The notes under the pieces: model-generated
The model's input: the letters and a program-made list of their open reading frames with translations, nothing else
The model's database searches: none
Told to the model about the DNA's origin: nothing
Translations under genes and position numbers: made by a program
Shown here: positions 1 to 5,180 of the stretch, in pieces
How positions within the stretch are numbered: position 1 is the first letter of the stretch
Layout of the letters: each line of letters starts with the position of its first letter
Origin: Spirochaetota bacterium
GTDB lineage: Bacteria > Spirochaetota > Spirochaetia > Treponematales > Treponemataceae
Assembly: GCA_022704725.1 (NCBI GenBank)
Contig: JAKJFV010000140.1
Location: forward strand, 1-5,180
Reading direction: 5' to 3'
DNA: 5,180 nt

Positions 1-2
1 CA

Positions 3-386
3 TTAGTACTGCAATCAGGCGGTGTCGGTAAAAATGGAACACCTTACTTACTCGATATGGGTGAACCCATAAAGATTCTCGCAATTGCAGAAGAAGTAAT
101 CCGTATGTACGGATTTGAGCCCTATAAAGATGTCGATATAAAGTTTATTGGACTTAGAAAGGGTGAAAGAATGGATGAACCTTTGTGGACGGAAGAGGAA
201 AATCCGCAGAAGACTGCATATAATAAGATTCTTGCCTTACAAAATACCCATGATATTCATACTATAGACGAAATTTTAAGCGAATTAAGCCCCGTCTGTG
301 TATATAATGAAACAGATAAACAAGCATACCGTAATCAGGAATTACTGAAAAAAATACTGCAAAAATATGTTCCGACTCTTCTGTAA
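3..386 (+). CDS. CapD/PglF/WbpM-type NDP-sugar 4,6-dehydratase, C-terminal part only
   Basis: This is the last 127 codons of a polysaccharide-biosynthesis short-chain dehydrogenase. The frame is open to the left edge with no stop, so the ATG at 57 is an internal Met and the gene begins outside the window. The visible part opens with LVLQSGGVGKNG followed by YLLDMGEPIKI, which matches the family's conserved LQAGxxGKGGxxFxLDMGEPVxI block. About 25 residues later comes FIGLRKGERMDEPLW, matching the GLRPGEKLxEEL signature, and then TAYNKI. Family members convert UDP-GlcNAc to a 4-keto-6-deoxy sugar using bound NAD. The large forms carry an N-terminal membrane domain, which cannot be seen here. 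The neighbouring aminotransferase, 24-30 nt downstream, would use the keto-sugar product. The family is secure; the exact substrate and whether this is a long membrane form cannot be told. Confidence 0.9.
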   Translation, partial: LVLQSGGVGKNGTPYLLDMGEPIKILAIAEEVIRMYGFEPYKDVDIKFIGLRKGERMDEPLWTEEENPQKTAYNKILALQNTHDIHTIDEILSELSPVCVYNETDKQAYRNQELLKKILQKYVPTLL

Positions 387-405
387 AGAGTAGGTAAAAA
401 AAAGT

Positions 406-409
406 GAGG
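406..409 (+). promoter_or_regulatory. Ribosome binding site that favours the ATG at 417
   Basis: GAGG lies after an eight-A run (396-403). It is 7 nt from the ATG at 417 but only 1 nt from the ATG at 411. The spacing therefore favours 417 as the true start of the aminotransferase, which would shorten the protein by two residues. Confidence 0.6.
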
Positions 410-416
410 CATGACG

Positions 417-1601
417 ATGAAACAACCCGGATCTTTCATTCCTTTTTCATTACCTTCGATTGGAATCGAAGAAGAAGAAGCTGTACTTAGGGTCTTACGG
501 AGCGGATGGCTCACAACAGGCAAAGAAGCTCTGGCATTTGAAAAAGAATTCGCTTTATTCACCGGCAGCCCCCATGCGCTTGCCGTTAACTCTGCAACAA
601 GCGGGCTTCAGCTTGCTATGGAAGCATGCGGTATTACAAAAGATACGGCAATACTCACGTCCCCCTACACTTTCATCGCAACATCTTCTGCGGCACTTCA
701 CCTTAATGCTTCGGTCCAGTACTGCGACATAGAAAAAGACACATACAACATAGATCCTGAAAAAATTGAAGATGCTTTAAAAAGGGATAGAGCGCTGCTT
801 AAACCCCGCATCAAAGCAGTTGTGCCTATCCATATAGCAGGAAATGTGTGCCGTATGCAGGACATAATGACGCTTGCAAAAAAATATGAGGTATACATTA
901 TTGAAGATGCCGCCCATTCTTTTCCGTCAAAAACTGATAACGGCTATGCAGGAACTATCGGCGACATTGGGGTATTTTCTTTTTATGCAACGAAAACGAT
1001 TACAACAGCAGAAGGCGGAATGGTTTGTACAGCAAACGATGAGCTTGCAAAGCGAATGACAACAATGAGGATGCATGGCATAGACAGAAGTGTTTGGGAC
1101 CGTTACACAGCCGACAAGGCCTCCTGGGAATATGATGTAATAGAAGCCGGGTACAAATATAACCTTCCCGATATTTTAGCAGCTATTGGACGGGAACAAT
1201 TAAAAAAAGCTGATTTTTTTCTTGAAAAAAGAATACACATAATTAAGCAATACAATCAGGCTTTTGCAGAATGTCCATGGATTATTCCGCCGCCTGACGG
1301 AAAAGGGAATGCCTGGCATCTCTATCTTCTTAATCTTGATTTACAAAAGATTAGCATTAATAGGAATAATTTTTCTCAATTTTTACAGGAGGATGGAATA
1401 GGCGTTTCGATGCATTTTATACCTCATTTTCTTATGAGTTTTTGGAAGAAACAGGGACTTGATGAAAAAGATTTTCCCAATGCAAAAACACGCTATGAAT
1501 CTACGATCTCGCTTCCGCTATGGCCCGATATGACACAAATAATGATCGATAAGGTTATAGAGACAGTAATTAAAACAGGCAGAATGTATGCCAAGTACTA
1601 A
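417..1601 (+). CDS. DegT/DnrJ/EryC1/StrS-family PLP-dependent sugar aminotransferase
   Basis: This enzyme probably adds an amino group to the 4-keto sugar made by the upstream dehydratase, using PLP and normally glutamate as donor (PglE/WbpE/SpsC-like role). Residue numbers here count from the ATG at 411; subtract two for the preferred start at 417. Visible family motifs in order: SGWLTTG (31-37), NSATSGLQLA (60-69) at the phosphate-binding turn, HIAGN (141-145), EDAAHS (165-170) with the Asp that pairs with the PLP ring nitrogen, FYATKTITTAEGG (191-203) with Lys195 as the Schiff-base lysine, then RMHGIDR, YNLPDILAAIGREQL, and LPLWPDMT near the C-terminus. At 394 codons the length is normal for the family, and all key residues are present, so it should be active. 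It sits 30 nt after the dehydratase and overlaps the next gene by 14 nt, consistent with one operon. The sugar substrate is not determined. Confidence 0.93.
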   Translation: MKQPGSFIPFSLPSIGIEEEEAVLRVLRSGWLTTGKEALAFEKEFALFTGSPHALAVNSATSGLQLAMEACGITKDTAILTSPYTFIATSSAALHLNASVQYCDIEKDTYNIDPEKIEDALKRDRALLKPRIKAVVPIHIAGNVCRMQDIMTLAKKYEVYIIEDAAHSFPSKTDNGYAGTIGDIGVFSFYATKTITTAEGGMVCTANDELAKRMTTMRMHGIDRSVWDRYTADKASWEYDVIEAGYKYNLPDILAAIGREQLKKADFFLEKRIHIIKQYNQAFAECPWIIPPPDGKGNAWHLYLLNLDLQKISINRNNFSQFLQEDGIGVSMHFIPHFLMSFWKKQGLDEKDFPNAKTRYESTISLPLWPDMTQIMIDKVIETVIKTGRMYAKY

Positions 1602-3675
1602 AAAACCTGTTAAAAAAAAAGCTGAATACATACACTCATATTACACAGATCTCGATGTTAATGATCAGCTCTATGCTTCAATAATAAGAAGTCCTGTCTC
1701 AAGCGGAACAATACGGTCTATAGTGCACCCCGACTTACCCGAAGATTATAGAATTATAACGTCGAAAGATATTCAGGGAACAAACGTAATAACCGTTCTC
1801 GACACATCTTTTCCAATATTTGCCTTTGAAAAAGTTTCCTATATTGGAGAACCAATCGGCCTTATGTGCGGTCCCGATATTAGAAAAATTGGGAGGCTGA
1901 TGGCTGAACTAGACATTAAATATACAGAAGCACAAATTAGCGACAATGAAGACGATCCTGCTATGACAGGAGAGCAAATAATTAAGCACTCTGTTATTCA
2001 AAAGGGAGATCCCAATACCACCTTTGTAAGGGCAGCTGTAAAACTTGAAAAGACCTATACTTCAAAGCATTATATTAAAACGTATAAAGAACTTCTCGGC
2101 TGTCTTGCAATACCGGAAAAAAAATCGATTACATTGTTTTTACCCGCATCATGGGCTTGTCACATTAGAAAAACGGTTTCGGGAGCCCTTGCCGTTGAAG
2201 AAGATTCAGTTTTAATCAAAAGCACAATTACAAGTGATTCTGCAAATACAAATCTTTGGGCATCAAGCATGCTCGCTGCTCAATCAAGCATTGCTGCACA
2301 GACAACAGGAAAACCGGTCAAGCTTGTCCTTGGCAGAAATGAAATGGAGAAATTTATTGATAATCCTGTCACTTTTACAACACGATTTCAGGCAGCGTTA
2401 GAAAAATCAGGCAGAATTACGGGACTTACCGCACGTGTCATGGTCGACACCGGCGCCTTTGCTCCGTTTGCAGACGACATTATTAACAAAATTATTGTTT
2501 CGGCGATGGGGCCATATAAGGTGCCGAATTTTCAGATCGAGGTTTTTATCCGCAGAACAACGAAGCCTCCATTTTCTGTTGATATAAACATCTCGGATGC
2601 TCATTCGCTTTTTGCACTGGAACTTTTTATACAGGAAATTTCGCGCAGAATACATATTATGCCTCATGAGCTGAGATTACTTAATTATGAAGAAGTAAAA
2701 CAAGAAAATGATAAAGATAATGATGCAGGAGAAGATAAAAACCCGGTACAGTACCCGGACCTTAATAATGGTAAAATACTTTCTACGCTTGAAAATGTTC
2801 TAAGCAGAAGCGACTTTCTCCGGCGCTATGTTTCGTTTTCTTTAACCTCTGAGGCAAAAAATAGCTTTATTCATCATGCGCCTATACGCGGGATTGGACT
2901 TGCAGCAGGTTTTCAAGGGAGCGGATTTCTTTCATCAAAACTTCTGCAAAATTCGGTATCGCTCGAAGTTACGATGAAAATGGATGAATCTGTGATTATT
3001 CACGCCCTCACCCATTCTAAAAGCATTCAACATATATGGAAAACCCAGGCAGCATCGATTCTTTCAATTCCTGAGGAATCAATCCATCTGGATCCGGAAA
3101 GCACACTTGGATGCGAAGAAGAAATTCCTGAGACCATGTCAAATAAAATAAGCACCCTTACAACACTTGTAAAAAAATGCTGTAATGCAATACAGAAGAT
3201 GAGATTTCGCCAGCCGCTCCCCATAAAAATTAAGAGAACAATACAATTGCAAAAGAACAGCAGCTGGAACATGGAAACATTAACAGGAAAACCCTACCAC
3301 AGCATAGCCTGGGCAGCAGCTGTTATTGAGGTTGAAGTAAACACCTTTACCTATGAACTGTCTGTATTGTCGGTCTGGGTTACCATTGACGCCGGCGAAA
3401 TTCTACACCCGAAAGATGCAGAACTTTCTATTAAAAAATCGATAGAGCTCATTCTTGCTAATTCTATGACGACACAGGTACTCAGCGCGCAATCAATATC
3501 TGTCACATTCATTGAAAGTCAGGAAGATTCAAAAGAAATCGGCAGCTGTATGAATGATGTAATTCCTGCAGCGCTTCTTAATGCAGTGTCTGTTGCACTT
3601 CATAAACCGGTTACAATATTTCCATTGGAAACTGATACAATATATTCAATATTGACAACAAAGGAAGAGTTATGA
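1588..3675 (+). CDS. Degenerate xanthine dehydrogenase/CoxL-like large subunit lacking the molybdopterin-site motifs
   Basis: The 695-residue protein follows the fold of the molybdenum-hydroxylase large subunit. Residues about 14-113 match the a/b hammerhead domain (QLYASIIRSP at 27-36, EKVSYIGEPIGLM at 81-93). Later landmarks are TGKPVKLVLGRNEM (240-253), GRITGL and DTGAF (275-291), ELRLLNYEE (361-369), RGIGLAAGF (434-442) and VTIDAGEILHP (598-608). The cofactor motifs are not conserved. GGGFGGK is replaced around SDSANTN (216-222), AxRGFG by FSVDINISDAH (329-339), GQG by KSI (478-480), and KGVGEPP by KEIGSCM (649-655), where the catalytic Glu becomes Ser653. The region before that last motif is also shorter than usual. 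The frame is fully open. The start at 1588 overlaps the aminotransferase by 14 nt; a weak AGG at 1577-1579 is 8 nt upstream. I infer a structural or non-molybdenum role. The true function is unknown. Confidence 0.82.
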   Translation: MPSTKKPVKKKAEYIHSYYTDLDVNDQLYASIIRSPVSSGTIRSIVHPDLPEDYRIITSKDIQGTNVITVLDTSFPIFAFEKVSYIGEPIGLMCGPDIRKIGRLMAELDIKYTEAQISDNEDDPAMTGEQIIKHSVIQKGDPNTTFVRAAVKLEKTYTSKHYIKTYKELLGCLAIPEKKSITLFLPASWACHIRKTVSGALAVEEDSVLIKSTITSDSANTNLWASSMLAAQSSIAAQTTGKPVKLVLGRNEMEKFIDNPVTFTTRFQAALEKSGRITGLTARVMVDTGAFAPFADDIINKIIVSAMGPYKVPNFQIEVFIRRTTKPPFSVDINISDAHSLFALELFIQEISRRIHIMPHELRLLNYEEVKQENDKDNDAGEDKNPVQYPDLNNGKILSTLENVLSRSDFLRRYVSFSLTSEAKNSFIHHAPIRGIGLAAGFQGSGFLSSKLLQNSVSLEVTMKMDESVIIHALTHSKSIQHIWKTQAASILSIPEESIHLDPESTLGCEEEIPETMSNKISTLTTLVKKCCNAIQKMRFRQPLPIKIKRTIQLQKNSSWNMETLTGKPYHSIAWAAAVIEVEVNTFTYELSVLSVWVTIDAGEILHPKDAELSIKKSIELILANSMTTQVLSAQSISVTFIESQEDSKEIGSCMNDVIPAALLNAVSVALHKPVTIFPLETDTIYSILTTKEEL
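3662..3665 (+). promoter_or_regulatory. Ribosome binding site for the iron-sulfur subunit, inside the preceding gene
   Basis: AGGA lies within AAGGAAGAG, 6 nt before the ATG at 3672. The start and the upstream stop share the four bases ATGA (3672-3675), a standard arrangement for translational coupling between subunits of one complex. Confidence 0.7.
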
Positions 3676-4163
3676 AAATATCCTGCAGTATTAACAATGT
3701 TGAAACGCTCATAGAAGCAGAGGCGGAAGAGCGGCTCCTTACAACACTGCGCAGACTGGGTTATATTTCTGTAAAAAACGGATGTATGCAGGGCAAATGC
3801 GGAAGCTGTACAATTCTCCTCGATGATTTACCTGTCCCTTCCTGTCTTTTATACACGGGATCTATTCAGAATAATGCGATAGTTACCCTTGAATATTTTG
3901 CTAAAACCCCCGATTACGAAGACATTTCAAAGGCTTTCACTCAAACGGGAATTAAACTTTGCGGTTTCTGCAATGCAGGAAAGTATTTCAGCGCCTATGA
4001 TATTATAAAAAAAAATGACCGCCCGTTAAAAGAAGAAATTGAACATCGCGTTTCTCATTTATTATGTAAATGTGTTGATAATGAATCGCTTGTTGCTGCA
4101 ATCTTATTAGCCTCAAAAATAAGGTTTAAACGCCTAGGGGGAATTGCTCATGGCAAACGATAA
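3672..4163 (+). CDS. Two-[2Fe-2S] small subunit of a xanthine dehydrogenase/CoxS-like oxidoreductase
   Basis: The 163-residue protein is the normal length for the small subunit of a molybdenum hydroxylase. In active relatives it carries electrons from the Mo site to FAD. The N-terminal plant-ferredoxin-type domain has NGCMQGKCGSCTILLDD (36-52), with cluster ligands Cys38, Cys43, Cys46 and Cys58. The C-terminal helical domain supplies Cys97, Cys100, Cys132 and Cys134. The spacing (C-x4-C-x2-C-x11-C, then C-x2-C-x31-C-x-C) is the classical CoxS pattern, so both clusters should form. However, the usual QCGFCTPG is LCGFCNAG (96-103), so the Gln that touches the pterin in relatives is Leu96. The usual NLCRCTGY is LLCKCVDN (130-137). 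These changes sit on the side facing the large subunit and agree with its lost cofactor site. Confidence in the family is high. A predicted name such as quinoline or xanthine oxidoreductase would not be safe. Confidence 0.9.
   Translation: MKISCSINNVETLIEAEAEERLLTTLRRLGYISVKNGCMQGKCGSCTILLDDLPVPSCLLYTGSIQNNAIVTLEYFAKTPDYEDISKAFTQTGIKLCGFCNAGKYFSAYDIIKKNDRPLKEEIEHRVSHLLCKCVDNESLVAAILLASKIRFKRLGGIAHGKR
4136..4141 (+). promoter_or_regulatory. Ribosome binding site that favours the ATG at 4150
   Basis: AGGGGG ends 8 nt before the ATG at 4150 but only 2 nt before the TTG at 4144. The spacing makes 4150 the better start for the flavin subunit. It lies inside the end of the iron-sulfur gene. Confidence 0.65.
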
Positions 4164-4986
4164 TCATGTTGTATATGCAAAAAATTTAACTGATGTATTT
4201 TATTATTTAAAAACAATACAGGGTTTAAAAATACTCGGATCGGGAACGGCAGAACAGCACCTTCATTTTTCAGAGCAATTAGCACTTGACCAAACAGCTC
4301 TATTTTTACGCAATATTGAAGAATTAAAACAGATTGATAAAAAAGAGCGGTATATAGATTTCGGTTCGGCCTCAACCCTGTCAAGCATGATTGACGTAGG
4401 TAGAAAAAAATTGCCGTCTGTTTTGTATGAAGCGCTTATTTCAACTGCGAATCCTTTAGTAAGAAATATTGCAACTTTGGGCGGAAACATTTGTTCAAAC
4501 GAAAGGAAGATGACGCTGTTTGCCCCCCTGCTCGCCCTTGATGCAAAACTGGAATTTAAATCTTCGATGCAGGATAGTTTATTTATTCCGGTCTCAAAAT
4601 TCGAAGAAATTAAGCCCCTGCATATTTTATCCAGAATACGGGTCCCCATTGAGGACTGGGATGTGGCTATATTCAAAAAACTGGGACCTGCAGGCGGAAT
4701 TACCAGCGAGTCTGCTTCCTTTACTTTTTTAGCCCAAAGTGAAAAAGGAATTTTAAGCGATGTTAGAATTGCATTTTGCGGTATTGTCAGTTTACGAAGC
4801 GATGAACTTGAAAACCGTCTTATTGGAACAAGACTGCCCCTCTCTCCAAAACTAAGAAATGAAGTACTCGAAGCAGCTGCTATAGATTTTTTTAACCAAT
4901 CTGGTTTTTCTGATCCCCCGCTTCATCCAATTCTTCACAGTCAGTACGTTGAACTGCTGGAATACGCTCTCGACATGCTGTCGTAA
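4150..4986 (+). CDS. FAD-binding medium subunit (CoxM/XdhB-like) of the same complex
   Basis: The protein has 278 residues from the preferred ATG, close to the usual size of about 290 for this family. It follows the medium-subunit plan. An N-terminal FAD-binding half has LGSGTAEQ (29-36) in place of the first glycine loop (A-G-G-T/H-x-L). The hallmark VRNIATLGGNICSN (104-117) follows, then LLALDAKLEF (127-136). A C-terminal CO-dehydrogenase-flavoprotein half comes after. In relatives FAD accepts electrons from the two iron-sulfur clusters and passes them to NAD, quinone or another acceptor. Here the S-P-x-x-D stretch after GGN reads NERKMT, with no gap in the alignment, so the usual Pro and Asp are lost. 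The Arg-rich segment near KKLGPAGGI is also atypical. FAD binding is likely but not certain. The gene overlaps the iron-sulfur gene by 14 nt, suggesting coupled translation. A TTG start at 4144 is possible but badly spaced from the ribosome binding site. Confidence 0.85.
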   Translation: MANDNHVVYAKNLTDVFYYLKTIQGLKILGSGTAEQHLHFSEQLALDQTALFLRNIEELKQIDKKERYIDFGSASTLSSMIDVGRKKLPSVLYEALISTANPLVRNIATLGGNICSNERKMTLFAPLLALDAKLEFKSSMQDSLFIPVSKFEEIKPLHILSRIRVPIEDWDVAIFKKLGPAGGITSESASFTFLAQSEKGILSDVRIAFCGIVSLRSDELENRLIGTRLPLSPKLRNEVLEAAAIDFFNQSGFSDPPLHPILHSQYVELLEYALDMLS

Positions 4987-4998
4987 TTATCAGCGTAT
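4962..4998. repeat. Nested inverted repeat across the convergent gene junction
   Basis: An outer 7-bp pair, ATACGCT (4962-4968) and AGCGTAT (4992-4998), encloses a perfect inner hairpin, CGACA (4971-4975), loop TGC, TGTCG (4979-4983). The structure spans the stops of the flavin subunit and of queA. No T-run follows on either strand, so it does not look like a standard intrinsic terminator. It could still act as a bidirectional termination or RNA-protection structure, or be chance. Confidence 0.4.
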
Positions 4999-5180
4999 AA
5001 GCATTGCATCTCCGTAAGAAAAGAACCGGTATCGTTGTTCAACAGCTTTACTATAGGCATTCATTATTTTATCTTTTCCTGCAAATGCGCTTACAAGCAT
5101 AAGAAGAGTAGATTCAGGGGTGTGAAAATTTGTAAAGAGCTGGTCAATAACTTTAAAAGTATAACCGGGATAAATAAAAA
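4990..5180 (-). CDS. queA: QueA, tRNA preQ1(34) S-adenosylmethionine ribosyltransferase-isomerase, C-terminal part only
   Basis: Read on the reverse strand, 63 codons up to the TGA (4990-4992) give a clear QueA C-terminus. Visible blocks are FIYPGYTFKVIDQLFTNFHT, then PESTLLMLVSAFAG, KIMNAYSKAVEQRYRFFSYG and DAMLIR at the end. These match the family's NFHxPxSTLLMLVSAFAG and YRFFSYGDAMLI signatures. QueA is cytoplasmic and moves the ribosyl part of S-adenosylmethionine onto preQ1 at the wobble position of tRNAs with GUN anticodons, giving epoxyqueuosine. The 5' part lies beyond the right edge. It is convergent with the operon, 3 nt from its last stop, and has no evident functional link to it. 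Confidence 0.95.
   Translation of the reverse strand, partial: FIYPGYTFKVIDQLFTNFHTPESTLLMLVSAFAGKDKIMNAYSKAVEQRYRFFSYGDAMLIR

Noticed and set aside
57..386. A stand-alone 109-residue protein starting at the ATG at 57
   Set aside because: The frame is open to the left edge, and the residues before the Met (LVLQSGGVGKNG) belong to the conserved CapD-family block. It is the tail of a larger gene.
375..391. Short hairpin ACTCTT / AAGAGT across the first stop codon, considered as an intrinsic terminator
   Set aside because: The stem has only 6 weak pairs and is followed by an A-run, not a T-run, on the + strand. It also lies directly before the next gene's ribosome binding site in an apparent operon.
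1588..3675. Calling the large-subunit gene a pseudogene
   Set aside because: The frame is intact over 695 codons, family landmarks between the lost motifs are kept, and starts and stops overlap neatly with both neighbours. Loss is confined to cofactor positions, unlike random decay.
3672..4163. Assigning a specific substrate such as xanthine, quinoline or CO
   Set aside because: Substrate specificity resides in the large subunit's Mo pocket, which is not conserved here. The small subunit alone cannot support a substrate name.
4263..4676. Antisense open frame of 137 codons opposite the flavin-subunit gene
   Set aside because: It lies wholly within a well-supported gene, has no recognisable motif or ribosome binding site, and looks like a by-product of the sense codons.

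Overview
The window is a compact, AT-rich stretch of bacterial chromosome. Five genes on the + strand are packed tail to head, and a sixth gene on the - strand converges on them. Gene order, AT-richness and many A-runs fit a spirochaete of the genus Treponema. From memory, not checked, T. pallidum has a similar run around TP0077-TP0081: a CapD-like protein, an SpsC-like aminotransferase, a hypothetical, a 'quinoline 2-oxidoreductase' and a hypothetical. The genus call is therefore an inference.

Region 1 (1-1601) holds nucleotide-sugar genes. It starts with the C-terminal end of a CapD/PglF/WbpM-type NDP-sugar 4,6-dehydratase. A complete DegT/DnrJ/EryC1/StrS-family PLP aminotransferase follows. 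Such a pair typically makes a UDP-4-amino-4,6-dideoxy sugar for a surface glycan or for protein glycosylation.

Region 2 (1588-4986) encodes three polypeptides matching the three subunits of a molybdenum hydroxylase (xanthine dehydrogenase / CO dehydrogenase CoxLSM type), in the order large, iron-sulfur, flavin. The large subunit keeps the family fold, but the molybdopterin-binding and catalytic motifs I could align are replaced, mostly without gaps. GGGFGGK, the A-x-R-G-F-G loop, GQG and the catalytic Glu of GVGEPP are all gone. The small subunit keeps all eight [2Fe-2S] cysteines but has lost the Gln that contacts the cofactor. The flavin subunit keeps TLGGN and has changes nearby. The reading frames are open and translationally coupled. 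This looks like a maintained complex that has given up molybdenum chemistry, not a decaying pseudogene cluster. It is the main point of interest.

Region 3 (4990-5180) is the C-terminus of QueA, the tRNA queuosine-pathway enzyme, on the - strand. Its stop codon is 3 nt from the stop of the flavin-subunit gene, and a nested inverted repeat spans the junction. There are no tRNA, rRNA, CRISPR or mobile elements, and no gene-free stretch over 30 nt.
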